Shown: positions 12,317-24,291, numbered from the stretch's first letter. The stretch: 64,000 nucleotides of DNA from Ophiosphaerella korrae (GCA_028456385.1 JALNQF010000075.1:1-64000); one strand, 5' to 3'. Translations and numbers: made by a program. Notes: generated from the sequence alone by a model not told the origin.

Positions 12317-13414
12317 GGCGGTGTTTATCTTTTAAATGAAGAGTTTTGATGCTTCGCCGCTTTAAAATTGGGTTCAAAATGTCCACATTCGTGGGTTTCA
12401 ATGTCTGTCAAAAGCTTTTCGTCCGTCTTTGGCTCAAGATTCTAACTCAAGATGTTGTTATTTGCAAAGGGTTTTCGAAATGTGATCCAGTGCGGGGCAT
12501 TGGTCCTAGTATCTTGGTACGTATCCATGGACTAGGTCCTAAGCGTTGCTACCTCTTATGCCTTCAACCATCAGTAACTAGGGATTGACTTCTTTGTTCC
12601 CTATAGCACGCCTTAGACAGCTAGCATTTTCACCGGACAATTTTCGTCGCACTACTATTGGCTGACGGGGTGCGTTCACTCCCCTGTCCACGCGGGGCTG
12701 AATATATTCTACCGAAGCACACAGATAGCGCCCGCAGCGGATGGTTACGTCCATGTGTAGACTCTCTGACACCTAGAACTTCGCTGTTCGGTGATAGCGT
12801 TACCAAGGTTTACTATATGTATCTTATCAAAGAGATTATGACACGCCCAGGCTACTCAGAAATTGACAACTATTTCTTAGCGAATTGAGTACCCCCTGCT
12901 TCATTCAATGCTAAGAATTTTATATCGATCCCCGGTCGTAATCTAATAAGGCACGGAGCAACTTTGCGATAGGTGGCATTGAATATCTACCAATTTCAGG
13001 GTCCACCCGCGCCTCGTTCTCATTCTCGAGATAAGCTTTGACAGGCTGGCCTTAGCGACCATTTCACATGAATGGCTCAGGCTGCGGTCTATTAGTCCAA
13101 TGGAATTAGCATGTTCTCTGAGAATCCCTATTCTCATCGCGTGAGGTGTGGGACGCGATACCCCGCAGAGATCATTAACGAACCGCTCTGTTGAAGGCGG
13201 GGGTCGGGCAATCTTGCCCCGAATTTTCCGTCCATACCTAGATAACTGAGCTAACATTCTCCACGGCGCCATGGGCCGGTCCGCAAGCCCTAGCGCCTTT
13301 AAAGAAGGATGTCCGGTCTTCAAGGGAAAGTGAAGGGTTTTGGAAAGAGCCATATACACTACCCATCTCTGTTTATAATATTCGAAATACTAACAAGTGG
13401 TTAACCGTATCAAA
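12317..13414. other. Intergenic region before GH31, no gene seen
   Basis: A 1.1 kb gap between the EthD start and the GH31 start, a divergent arrangement, so it should hold both promoters. A 138-codon minus-strand frame at 12943-13359 has no domain and an unnatural composition. I saw no clear TATA box. Confidence 0.5.
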
Positions 13415-15777
13415 ATGAAGTTCCGCGATGGTAAGCGCTAAATATGGTCCTGAAACAAAATTAAAGTTAATGATCAATAGGCATGTGGCTGGCAAGCCCT
13501 GAACACACAGTTCAATACGCTGAGGAAGTGTATACCATTACACCGCGTGAAGACAATCAAGCGATCACACTACTCTGCCCAACTAGAAAGATTCTTTCGC
13601 GTGGTGACACTCTGAACCTTTCAACGCTCTCAATCGAGATTGAGGCGCAGTTTGATGGTGTGATATCTCTAGAAGTCGCTCACCATACCGGGGCACGACG
13701 CTCAGGGCCGAATTTTGAACTCTTCCCTAACGGTAAGCCGGAGCCACAAGGCGAGGTTAAAAAGAGTGTAAATGAGAAAGGAACTACAATCACATCAGGG
13801 GCATTGAGTGCGACTGTCAGTGGTAATGACCATAGCTTTGACATTAGATTCCATGCTACCGATGGATCAAAGACGTTGACTTCGCTGCTCAGCCGAAGCG
13901 TTGGCCTTGCCTATTCACCCGCTCTCAAAACGCCAAAAGAAGTTGAAGATTTGAGTTTGTATAAGCATTATATCTTCACCCAAACTGAGCTCAGCGTCGG
14001 TGAGTCCATTCACGGACTAGGCGAGCGCTTCGGCGCTTGGAACAAAATTGGCCAAAATATCGAAGTCTGGAATGAAGACGGTGGAACTTCCAGTGAACAA
14101 GCATATAAGAGTGTATCCTTTTGGTTGAGCTCAAAAGGATACGGTGTCTTCATCGATACGCCGGACAAGATTGATCTAGAGATTGGAAGCGAACGATGCT
14201 GTAGACTCCAGACCACCATCGAAGGACAGCGCCTAAAATGGTACATTATACATGGCCCCACGCCTAAAGAAGTCTTAACAAAATACTCCATACTAACTGG
14301 CAAATCCAATCGCGTGCCTGCCTGGTCTTACGGCTTATGGCTCAGCACATCCTTCACAACCTCCTATTCTGAAGAGACTGTGCAATCCTTTGTTACGCAG
14401 ATGTCGAAAAGCCGCATTCCTGTCGAGGTCTTCCATTTCGATTGTTTTTGGCTCCGTGCATTCCATTGGTGCGACTTCATATGGGATCCTGTGTCTTTCC
14501 CTGACCCAGCCGGACAGATCAAAAGGCTCAAAGATGCGGGCCTCATTAACAAGGTGAGTGTTTGGACGAATCCGTATATTGCGCAGGCGAGTCCGGTATT
14601 CAAATTTGCTGAAGAGAAGGGATATCTCCTTAAGAAGAAGAACGGGGATGTGTGGCAGTGGGACTTGTGGCAAACTGGAATGGGCGTGGTCGACTTTACG
14701 AACCCGAAGGCATGCGAGTGGTTCAGCGAATGCATGGAAAAATTGTTCGAAATCGGTGTCGATTCCATCAAAACGGATTTTGGGGAGCGAATTCCAACCA
14801 AAAATGTACAGTGGCATGATAAGAACGTGGACCCGAACAGGATGCACAATTATTATGCATTCATATACAACAAGATTGTTTACGAGGCAGTGCAAAAGAG
14901 GTATGGCAAGAATGAAGCAATACTGTTCGCTCGCACGGCGTGTGCGGGAAGCCAGAGATTCCCTCTGCATTGGGGCGGCGATTGCGAATCTACACCCGCC
15001 GCATTGGCCGAATCCATTCGTGGAGGCCTTGGAATGGGTCTCGCCTCATTCGCTTTCTGGACAAGTGATATTGGCGGATTCGAAGGCAGCCCACCACCGT
15101 GGATCTACAAACGATGGGTTGCGTTTGGATTGCTCAATTCACACAGTCGACTTCATGGGTCCAGCTCCTACCGTGTACCTTGGCTCATCGACAACTCATC
15201 CACTAAAGAGGGGAACTGCACTGATGTTCTACGACATTGGTTGCAATTGAAAAGGCAGTTGATGCCGTATCTATACGCTCAATCGATCGAAAGTGTTGCC
15301 AAAGGATGGCCTACAAGCGTTCGTGCCGTAGCTCTTGAGTTCCCAAATGACCCCACCGCTTGGTATGTGGACCGTGAATTTATGGTAGGAAGCCAAATCC
15401 TTGCGGCGCCGGTATTTGAAGAAGATGATAGTGTTGAATATTATGTACCTGTTGGACGATGGTTTAGCTTCTGGGATGGCAAGGAAGTACAGGGCGGAAA
15501 ATGGATACGAGAAAAATACGGCTTTTTCAAATTGCCCTTGCTTGTTCGCGAAGGTACAATTCTAGTACTTGGACAAGCTGAGGGCGAAGGTGGGTTTGGA
15601 TACGATTGGCTGAGCGCGGGTGGTGAAGTACGACTATATGGCGCTAAGACGGGTGACAAGGCTTCTCTTGTTGATGTCAATGGAAACGAAACGGGCACAC
15701 TCGAGGTTGGTACCGATAGCGAGCTTAAAGGATTCAACCTGTTAAAAGGCGAGTGGAAAGTTGTAAAGGTAGAATAG
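13415..15777 (+). CDS. Intracellular GH31 alpha-xylosidase (YicI-like)
   Basis: A 16-nt first exon (13415-13430, MKFRDG) joins after a 50-bp intron to a long exon (13481-15777), giving 770 residues. The N terminus MKFRDGMWLASPEHTVQYAE is the usual one for fungal YicI-type alpha-xylosidases and lacks a signal peptide, so the enzyme is cytosolic. The nucleophile is Asp438 in the SIKTDFGERIP block and the acid/base is Asp506 in HWGGDCEST; the substrate loop FWTSDIGGFEG follows. Length matches the family. It removes non-reducing alpha-xylose, for example from isoprimeverose or xyloglucan oligosaccharides; this is family knowledge, not tested here. The sugar transporter on the same strand 0.5 kb downstream fits uptake followed by intracellular cleavage. 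Confidence 0.95.
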
Positions 15778-16314
15778 GTAGGTGCAAACCAAAACCTCGA
15801 ATAAACTTCGAATTGGACAATTCTTCTGAAGATCCCCTACACAATCCTGGACGCCGAGCTGAACAAGCGATTATAACGCGGCCTACAGAGCTGCTTGACC
15901 TTGGTACCAGAATGAAAACCCCGTGGGAGGCCCGTCAGCTGACCTCAGTAGCGGGCTCCAGCGATTGGCGGGAAATTAACTGTTTATGAACACCAGCCCC
16001 GCTGTTGTATATGCAACCAACGCCAGATGTTCAGCCGTTTGAATCAAATGGATCCATAGCCTGTCAATCATTGAACAGGTCTTTCTCCGCTTTCGCAGGT
16101 GGCTGATGGGAAACAGGAGCGTGATTCCGGTTGATTCCCCGGGACATTCTGATGTAACATGGCTAGCCCTGCTAAACGGGTGACTAGTATAAGATCTCGG
16201 GTTTGTGTTACACCTTATAATTCAATTGTACCGACTTCACGCTTTTATAAACGATTCAGCTACGAAAGTTTTTTTCTTTTCTCTTAGGTGTGAGATTCAC
16301 AAGTAGCAGACAAA
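15778..16314. other. GH31-transporter intergenic region
   Basis: A 537-bp gap that serves as the GH31 3' end and the transporter promoter. A pyrimidine stretch (TTTTTTTCTTTTCTCTT) lies about 40 bp before the transporter start, typical of a fungal 5' leader. No regulatory site could be assigned. Confidence 0.5.
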
Positions 16315-18095
16315 ATGGGACTCTTCTTCAATGTTGTCCTCGCAGTATTTGCTGCCACAGGCAGTTTCCTCTTCGGATATGACAGTGGAGTAATGACTCT
16401 TGTGATTCAGTCACCAAACTTCCTGAGCTTTTTCAAAACTTCGCCAGAGTCAGCTACAATAGGTGCTATCAATGCAACGTTTTCTGGGGGTGCTGTATTT
16501 GGCTCGTTGATGTGAGTTATAAATCAAGGGCCTTGAGGCACAAACTAATAGATACAAGGGGAGGATTTACTATGGACAGTTTGGGGCGTCGGAAAACCAT
16601 CAGTAAGTTCTACGTCAAAGTTACTAATACTGCCAACTTACTAATCCTGACATTGCAGTGCTGGGAGCATTGATCAATCTAATTGGCGCTATCCTCCAAG
16701 CTTCAGCGCAGCATCTTGCTATGATTCTTGTTGGCCGTATAATGGCCGGATGGGCGGTTGGCATCCTTTCGATGTCCGTCCCAGTTTATCAGTCTGAATG
16801 CGCGCACCCAAAGACGAGAGGTACGACAACGCTCTTCCCTTCTGCTTTTCATATTGGCAGACTAAAATATTGCAGGTCTTATAGTAGGTATCGCTCAGCA
16901 AATGATCGGCATTGGCTTTATTGTGAGCACTTGGGTTGGTTATGGGTCTTCTAAGGTCCCAGCGTCAAATCCCTTCTCCTGGCGATTTCCACTGGCATTT
17001 CAATGCATACCCTGTTTGATGCTCGTCTGCGGCATGATGTTCTTCCCTGAATCTCCTCGATATCTCGTCGAGACCGATCGCGCGGACGATGCACTGGTAG
17101 TGCTCAAAAAGCTGCACTACAACGGTACTAACGATGATTGGATCCAATCCGAGTTCAACGAGATCAAATTGACTATCGATGCTGAGAGGGCCATAACTGC
17201 ACCGGGGTGGGGAGTTATGTTCACTGTCCCAGCATGGAGAACCCGACTTATGCATGCTACACTCATCCAGCTGTTTGGCCAGATGACAGGGTAAGTTGCA
17301 CTCTGCTTCTAAAATTATTTGTCACGGCATGTTTACAGATTACAGAATCAATGTCATCGGTTACTACTCGACCATTTTGTATAAAAATCTTGGAATTGAG
17401 GGGGATCGAAATCTTCTCGTGACCAGTATTTACAACGTTGTCGGACCTATATTCAATTTTGTCTTCATCGTATTCTTTCTTGACAAAGTTGGACGCAAGA
17501 AGCCATTAATTTTTGGTACCATCGGCATTAGCATCGCTCTGATCTGCGAAGCTGCGCTGGGTTCGCAAGTAAATTCTGCTACCGGGTCACGCAGAGATGG
17601 CATTTCCGGTGCAGGTGTATTCTTCTTGTTCCTAGTGTCTTGCATCTTCAGCGTCTCTTTCGGTCCGATCAGTTGGGTATATGCTTCCGAGATCATGCCA
17701 CTCAGTATCCGTGGTCGAGGCTCAGCATTCGCTACTGGTATTGGAAATTGGCTTGTTGGTACGGTATGGTCACAAGTGTCGCCAATCGCTCTGGGAAAGA
17801 TCACCTACAAGTTTTATTTCATCTTCGTTGCATTTAATCTCTGCGTCACGCTACCTACTATTTGGTTCATGTTCAAGGTATGTCATTTTCAATTCCACAT
17901 TACCCAAAACAGCTACTAACCAATGTTCAGGAGACGAAGCAGCTCACACTTGAGGAGATTGATCTTCTTTTTGGGGATCGTGCGCTTGGAATGCTGCCTG
18001 ATAATCTAGACGACAAGGAAAAACAAATCAAGCTGGAGAAGATTGAAGAAGCAAAGAGGACGCTTGCCGTGACAAATGTAACTGCAGTCCATTGA
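16315..18095 (+). CDS. MFS sugar transporter
   Basis: Six exons (16315-16511, 16559-16602, 16659-16820, 16876-17290, 17346-17877, 17931-18095) give 504 residues. Sugar-porter signatures appear in order: FGYDSGVM in helix 1, MDSLGRRKT after helix 2, FFPESPRYL after helix 6, DKVGRKKP after helix 8, ASEIMPLSIRGRGSA after helix 10, and ETKQLTLEEID at the C-terminal end. Twelve membrane helices are expected and the protein should lie in the plasma membrane. The substrate is not readable. Being next to a cytosolic alpha-xylosidase on the same strand makes a xylose-containing oligosaccharide, xylose or another plant sugar the best guesses. All five introns are 47-56 bp with GTRNGT-like donors except GTACGA for the third. 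Confidence 0.93.
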
Positions 18096-18886
18096 GCTAT
18101 CTATATTTGAGAGCCTCTAGGCAGCGCACATGGGATGATCCAGAGAGACTTAATCACCATAAATAGGCATACTAGCAGCTTCTAGGGTATTCATATGTTC
18201 TGAGGACTAGTAACATGGATCATGGATATACACCCAAGTACCACACCTATGCATGAACGAGCTTAGTGGTGCAATAATGTCCTAGATATTTCCGTGTCAA
18301 AACGTCAAGAGCTTTAGCATAAGAAAGAAAGCCTTTCTTCTTCTTCAAAAAAAAAAAAAAAAAAAGAGCCCATTACCGTGAGTTATGAAAGTCAGGGTTC
18401 GTTCGTCCTCGCAAAATCGTGTGAAGTTTAGGATAACTTTTGAAATCATTCAACATTGACACATTTAACCAACATCAAATAACCTCCCGTATAAACATGT
18501 TTATCGAAAAAATCAGCACTGATGATGAGTTGGTGTTTTGAAAAACAGTTATTGCGCTACACCGTACCTTCTAGAAGAGAGCTGAACATAAATTGGCTAT
18601 CGGAAAGGGCTACCGTATCCAGTTGCAAAACGGGCGACGGAAGATCGACACCAAATTCGGGTTTACCTTGTCGCACTTGTCATGACAGTTCCCACTCTGG
18701 GACAGGATGTCATCCGGCGAATGTGCCCCCGGTAAAACGACAAGTAATGTGTCAAAGCAATCACAAACAGCACTACCAAATCCCCAGCCTTGAGATGCGT
18801 CGGCAAACAAAGTTCAGCCCTGCAGGCCTTGATGCAGAAAGGAGAAAATCGACGTTTTTTTTTTTTTTTTCCTCTGATTATTGCCG
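18096..18886. other. Convergent 3' intergenic region
   Basis: Between the ends of the transporter and SDR genes. It holds an A19 run (18347-18365) and a T16 run (18855-18870) just past the SDR stop. The 138-codon frame at 18522 has no domain. Nothing else was seen. Confidence 0.5.
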
Positions 18887-19894
18887 CTACGTGAAGATGA
18901 TACCGCCATCAATGACAATGGTCTGCCCCGTCATATAATCGCTATCCTTCCCCGCAAGAAAGCTCACCGTCGACGCCACATCCTCGGGCACACTCGTCCT
19001 CCCCAACGCAATCAAGTCGTTTGTATACTTCTTGATCGTATCTCCCTTCTTTGCACCCGTCTTCTCGCCCAATTTCTCGTCAATCAAGTCCCACATGGCT
19101 GTGCCGACGATGCCAGGGGCGTATGCATTGACCGTGATTTTGTGCTGTGCCATTTCCATGGCAAATGCTTGCGTCAGGCCGCGCACAGCCCATTTGGAGG
19201 CGCTGTAGTGTGAGAGCAGAGCGAAGGGCTTGAATGCTACGATGGAGGCCGCCGCGAGGAGTTTGCCGCCGTTGCCTTGGGATATCATCTGTTTTGCGGC
19301 GGCGGAGTAGCAGTTGTGCACGCCGTACACTGTCGACTTGTCAAATGGGGGGGGCACGTCGATAGCTGGGATGAAAAGAAAGTACCGTTGACTTCGAACA
19401 TGCGTTTTAGATCGTGCTCTGTGAGGTCGAGGAGGGGTTTTACTTGGGCGATGCCGGCGTTTGCAACCATGGTGTTTAAAGGACCAAGCTCGGATACAGA
19501 TGCTTGGACGAGATTTTGCACTTCATTCGGTTTAGATACGTCTGCTGTAAAGGCGAGTGCTTTCCGGCCGTGGCTTTGGATCTCCTTGACGACGGAGTCA
19601 CAGCCTGGTTTATTGGCTTCGACATCATTGATACAGACGTCGTAGCCGTCGGTAGCCAATCGCAAAGCAATAGCTTTTCCACTTGGAAAAATGGTTATTA
19701 GTGGCAAGTCAGGCAACGGGGAGAAGCAATTGGTCTCACATTCCTCGCGATGCGCCCGTTACAATTGCTGTCCTGCCTGGTTGCTTGGTTGCGTAGTTGC
19801 GGATGAAGCGCGGTGCCGATGCCGAAACAATAGGTAGCATGGTAAGCTTTGGCGACGCTTGCCATAGTGTTTGCGCTGGAGCACGAAACGCCAT
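18887..19894 (-). CDS. SDR oxidoreductase, acetoin/diacetyl-reductase-like, possible mitochondrial presequence
   Basis: Three exons (19894-19740, 19681-19386, 19329-18887) give 297 residues. Classical SDR motifs are complete: TGASRGIG at 46-53 for the cofactor, NAG near 130, Ser179, and Tyr192-x3-Lys196 in YSASK. The C-terminal half (FAMEMAQHKITVNAYAPGIV, then DSDYMTGQTIVIDGG) resembles acetoin/diacetyl reductases and FabG-type enzymes. The first 40 residues are rich in Ala, Arg, Ser and aromatic residues with almost no acids (MAFRAPAQTLWQASPKLTML, then a RFIRNYATK stretch), which looks like a mitochondrial presequence or a fungal N-terminal extension. The family reduces ketones or diketones with NAD(P)H. 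The substrate is uncertain. Introns are 58 and 56 bp. Confidence 0.88.
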
Positions 19895-20446
19895 GTTGAG
19901 ACAAGTTGCCTTTTATCGGCCGAGAGATTTGTTCTGGAGGATACAGCAAAGGTATACAAAGGAAAAATGCGGATCTTATACTACACTTTACCCCAAAGCT
20001 ACGTCCTATTGGTAAACTCCATCGCGCATTCGGCTATATGGAGATGCAAACCCCTCTCTAAGATCCCACTGGCTTGGGTGGTGTTAGCACGAAGCTTCAT
20101 CGGGAGTAAATGGCCCGGGGTGACGCTTGTAGTCACCAGGTTGTGGAGAGTGCTTCTTGACAACGCAGCGGTTGGAATAAAAAAAGGTCGTCAAGTGTGG
20201 GGTTGAGGAGAAGCGGCATATTCTAGCATGAAGTAGAACAAGATACACTTTAATCAGTGTCCAATGTGGAGTTAAATCATCGAGACAATGTATAATCATG
20301 CTTCACATTGAGATTCTGTGCATTGCCAAAGTCAATGCGCCTTATACACCGCTAATGCCCGTTGTGCAAACTTTCCTTATAGAATCCCACTGGACCAAAT
20401 GCAGCCACGATCGCACATAACGTAGACCAACAACCAAAAATGCCAC
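19895..20446. other. SDR promoter and PI4K 3' region
   Basis: A 552-bp gap between two minus-strand genes. It must hold the SDR promoter and the PI 4-kinase 3' end. No gene or repeat is seen; the 71-codon frame at 20084 has no domain. Confidence 0.5.
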
Positions 20447-22878
20447 TCAACACCAGGTGAACACGGGATTCCGTCCCTTGACCATCTCCAACCTCTCAAC
20501 AATGACCTTTTTTCGGTTGCCTTCCATGTCCTCATTTGCCGCATACCCAAGGTCACCTTCGTCGTCAAACCCGTATTCATCCAAGTCGCTTCGTTGATTC
20601 AGCGAAAATCTCCGCTGTGGTTTTTGAGCTTCGAAAGGGTTCCGTCTAGGCATATCGTAGCTCATACGGGATCGGTGAGATGGCCTGCCATTTTGCGACT
20701 CGGAGATATTGCGGGAGTCCCAGGTTACCCCACTTACCGTAGCGGGCGAAGTCGGGCCAGCATTCTCCAGGCGTCGCACCTCGAGCGATGATGAGTCACG
20801 AGACAGGTTGAAGCGGTTTTCGCGAGCGGCTTCGAGGGGCGGCGAATTCAGCAGGAGGTCAGACTGGGGCTTCTGGGGCGGTGTGGAAACAGCAGTGATG
20901 TCCATCTCTTCGTGCTGTTCGTCTAGTCGATGTGGCCGTGGCTGCTTCCTCGATATTTCTGCCGAGTGCGTGCGCAAAGGGACGGCAATGGGAATCTCGA
21001 CGACATCGTCCCACACACACACACGCGCCCTCCTGGTTAGCTCCAGGGGGCCATGGTCTTGCGTCTTTAGCGTCTCGACCACGTTCCACGCCTGTCCCTT
21101 CATGACGGCAATCTGCTTCGCATACATGCGCTCCTTGAAGTCTGCATCCTGGCTGAAGCAGTTCTTGAGCGCCATTTGTGTTTCGCTCCACCATTGCTTC
21201 GACGTGAGAAGTGGGAGAAAGTGCCGGCGCGTGGCTTCGGAGAAGGGCTGGCCGATGAGGGAGACGGGGAGAAAGAGCCACCCAAAGGGGTAGCTGCGCC
21301 ACTGCAGAGGGGGTTAGCATTCACAGATCATGGCGGCCGGGGCATGCTTACGGCGTCAGGGTGCTTCCACGGCCATGACAGGCTGTTGTCAATGGCGCCA
21401 ATTGTGACTGTAGGCGAGGTGGGGGAGGCGGCCGCGGGCGCTGGCGCTGGCGTGTTGGAACGGCTGGTGGCCGTCATGGGCTCACGTCGTCCGTAAGGGT
21501 CCAGCTCCTCCATGGACTGCCTCGTGTAGCTGCTGGGTTGGGGGGCGTCGCCGGCGCCGCCCGCGTGGCCGTTGGTCCTGGGCGGCTCGGCGACAATGGC
21601 AGCCTCCTGTGTCTTGTGGTCGATTCGGATCATCCAGTTGTCGAGGCCGCGGTCCGTGTTGCGCATGATGTAGTCGAGGATGACGAGCTTCTCCAGCTGC
21701 TCCCTGAAAGACTGCTGCAGGGTGTCGGTCCAGAAGCCTCGCCGCTGCCGCTGCTGGGCGGCGGCGGCGGCGGCGGCGGCGGTGGTGGTGGTGGTGGTGG
21801 TGGTGGTGGTGGTGGTGTGTCCGCTTTCGTGCTCATCATCGTCATCGCCATCGCCATCGCCATCGCCGTCCTCGTTGTCTGACTGCGGCCCGCTTGGCCG
21901 GCAGTCCTCGGCCCATCGCCGCTTCTTCTTCCTCTTCTTGCGCGCGCCGTCGGGGCGGAGGCCGGGGCTGTGCTGGTCGGGCCAGGGGTGTTCTTTGAGG
22001 AAGATATTGGCGTCCTTGAAGCCGCGCAGGAAGACCTGGAAGCTGCCCTGCTTCTCGGGGAAGGGCTTCTTCTTGCGGTAGTATGCGCGGCGGTCCCAGA
22101 AGTCGTAGTGGAAGGACTTGGAGGAGAGGCCGACGACGTCGGTGTAGGGCACGAGGTTGGTGCGCAGCTGGGTGTCGAGCACATAGGCGGCGGCCTCGGA
22201 CACGTAGCTGAGGTTGGGGATCAGACAGGCGCGGCCAAAGAAGAAGGGGAACAGGTTGCGGTGGATCCACTTGGTCCACTTGGGGTTGCGTGACGCGTAC
22301 GGCTCCTCGTCCTTGGGCTTGAAGACGCCGACGACCTTGCCCTGGGCGTTGCGGGCAAAGTAGCTGCCAGAGCTGCCCTGGGTGATGAGCAGCGGATGCG
22401 TGCCCAGCGCGATGGCGGTCCGCACGCTCTCGACCGTCTCGTCGAACTGCAGCGGCGTCATGCGGTCGGCGGCGGCGGCGGCCCCGTCTGCGTCCAGCGC
22501 CAGCGTCTCGGCCGTGGCTGGCCGCACGCCGTCGGGCGCCTGGAAGACGGAGTGGTGGATCTCCAGCCGCTCGTCGTCGCGCGCCGCCTTCTGCCGCTTG
22601 AGCTTGAACTTTTGCGCAATCTCGTCGGCCCAGCGCTCGAAGCGCGCGTTGATGGCCTTGATGTCGACGCCCGAGTTGCTGCGCGGCCGCCGGGCGGACG
22701 AGCCGGCCATGCGCATGTGCGAGCCGCGCTGGGGCTGGATGGGGGCATACTGCGGCTGGGACAGGGTGCCGTGGTGGTGGTGGTGCGTGTCATCGACGTC
22801 GCTGGCGTCGTCGTCGTCGTCGTCGGCCTGGGCTATGCGGGCATAGCCAGACGTGGGCGGTCTCTTGGGCGTGGGCAT
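20447..22878 (-). CDS. LSB6: Type II phosphatidylinositol 4-kinase
   Basis: Two exons (22878-21352, 21301-20447; 50-bp intron) give 793 residues. The type II PI 4-kinase fold is recognised by ITQGSSGSYFARN and KVVGVFKPKDEEPY (ATP site, about 163-190), FFFGRACLIPNLSYVSEAAA (membrane-facing segment), the catalytic RNTDRGLDNWMIRI (about 404-417), and IDNSLSWPWKHPDAW (about 494-508). It makes PI4P on Golgi, endosome and plasma membranes; the yeast homologue is Lsb6. An insert within the catalytic domain (about 310-376) carries basic runs, acidic Asp/Gly repeats and a Thr12-Ala8 tract from trinucleotide repeats. The C-terminal 220 residues are disordered-looking and Ser/Arg-rich. Translation probably starts at MPTPKRPP; an in-frame ATG at 22944 is less likely. 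Confidence 0.93.
21752..21875. repeat. Coding trinucleotide and hexanucleotide repeats in PI4K
   Basis: On the plus strand there is a GGC run followed by a GGT run (21757-21818), then a CATCGC hexamer repeat (about 21842-21868). On the coding strand these make Ala8, Thr12 and Asp-Gly repeats. They are candidate length-polymorphic sites inside a kinase insert. Confidence 0.85.
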
Positions 22879-23068
22879 GGCCTGCTCGCTGTGGGCACTA
22901 GTTGCCCATTGACGGCGTGTACACAGTATGCAAGGGGAAAGCACAGGAAACCGGCGGACGGGTCATGGATCGTCATCGACTGATCGGGCTAGTGCCCGTT
23001 GTGCCTAGCGCGGCTCTGCAACTACGTGTGCCTACTGTGCATGCGGTGCATCACCACATTCCTCCCCC

Positions 23069-24291
23069 TCAGAAGCTGTCGTCCAGATCTGCCTGCCGCC
23101 GCACCACGCTCGGGCTGTCCTCATCCATCGCGCCTGTGCTGTCGGTAATGTCGCCGCCGGCCGTCAGCAGGAGGTCGTCCACGATGCGTCTGCTGGCTTC
23201 TCGCGCAGGCGTCTGGAGCAGCTTGCTCTGGGGGATGTGGAACTGGATCGTCTTGGGCGGGCTGTAGTCGAGCTCCTCTTCGTCGTCGTCGTCGCTGTCG
23301 TCAAACACAGTGCCGGTGCGCCCGATGCTCATGGGCTGTCTGCCCCTGCCTGGCGTCTGCACACTCAGGCCTGGTGTGCGGGGCGTCTTGGCGGGCGAGA
23401 AAATATCCACGCGCAGCTGTGGTGCTGGCGACGGCGGCGGCGACGAGTCTTGGGCCCACCCAGGCACATGGGCGGCAGCCTTGGGAGTGAAGGCGCCGGT
23501 TGGCTTGTACTTTCTTGGGCTGGCGATGGGCGTGGCCTGGACGCGGAACGTCTTGTCCAGAACGCGGTGCAGCAGCGCGTCTTGGTTGAAATGCGGCTTT
23601 TTGCTTGTTGTCGGCTGCACAAAGGGCGACGAGTCAAACTGGCCTGTCAGGTCCGGCAGGGCGTGCGACTTGCCGGGCGTGACCGGGTCCGGGTTTGGTG
23701 TCCTGGAGCCTTCAAGCTCCTGCTTCAGAGCCTCGTACGGAGACGACAGGCCGGCAAAGCGGGCCTCTTGGTCGTTGGCGGTGCTCCTGCTCTGGCTCTG
23801 GCTCGTCCATGGCAGCGCCCGCGGCGTGCTGTGCCCGGGCGAGGGCGAGTCCAAGGCCACGGTGCTCTCTGCATCGTCTTCCTGTGCTGCCGTGAGCGTG
23901 TCGCCGTCTGCCGTCTCGTCTTGTGCTGTGTCGTCCTCGTACACGTGCGATTGCTGCGTCGGCTCGTCCTGCTCGACTGCCTCGTAGCCCGAGAGCGAGA
24001 CGTTGGCACTGGCCTCGAAAAACTGCTTCCAGAACCGGGAGCCCTCCCAGACGGCCTCGGAGTGCTTCCCATACTGCTCGACGATGGGCAGGATTTCGGC
24101 CGTCACGATGCGGTGGGCGCGGCTGAAGTTGTGGTCGATTTCTGCCTCGGTCAGTCGCGCCTTGGTGGGGTGGTTGTGCGGCTTCTGCCCAGGCCCGTAC
24201 CTTGGAGCGTGAGCGTAATGGACTGCTCCAGCTTTTCGAGCTCCTCGGTGAGCGACAGATTGCGCTGCGGCGCTACGCTCGGGCGCGACAT
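23069..24291 (-). CDS. ASK1: DASH/Dam1 complex subunit Ask1
   Basis: Two exons (24291-24201, 24141-23069; 59-bp intron) give 387 residues. The conserved Ask1 domain is at the N terminus: LTEELEKLEQSITLTLQ, then EIDHNFSRAHRIV, then GSRFWKQFFEASANVSLSGY (about 12-90). The intron splits LTLQ from EIDHNF, as expected from the conserved run. The remaining 300 residues are Ser/Pro/Asp-rich and poorly conserved, with many SP and TP sites such as ARTPG-like repeats that could be cyclin-dependent kinase targets, as known for yeast Ask1. DASH forms rings on microtubules and couples kinetochores to them in mitosis. The start MSRPSVAPQRN is chosen because the domain begins 10 residues later; an in-frame upstream ATG at 24375 gives a non-conserved leader. 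Confidence 0.92.

Noticed and set aside
12943..13359. 138-codon minus-strand frame before GH31
   Set aside because: Unnatural composition and no homology that I recognise.
14335..14970. 211-codon minus-strand frame within GH31
   Set aside because: Antisense shadow of a well-supported enzyme; no domain.
8352..19894. The accessory genes from GT90 to SDR as a secondary-metabolite cluster
   Set aside because: There is no backbone synthase, P450 or cluster regulator; EthD and SDR alone are not enough.
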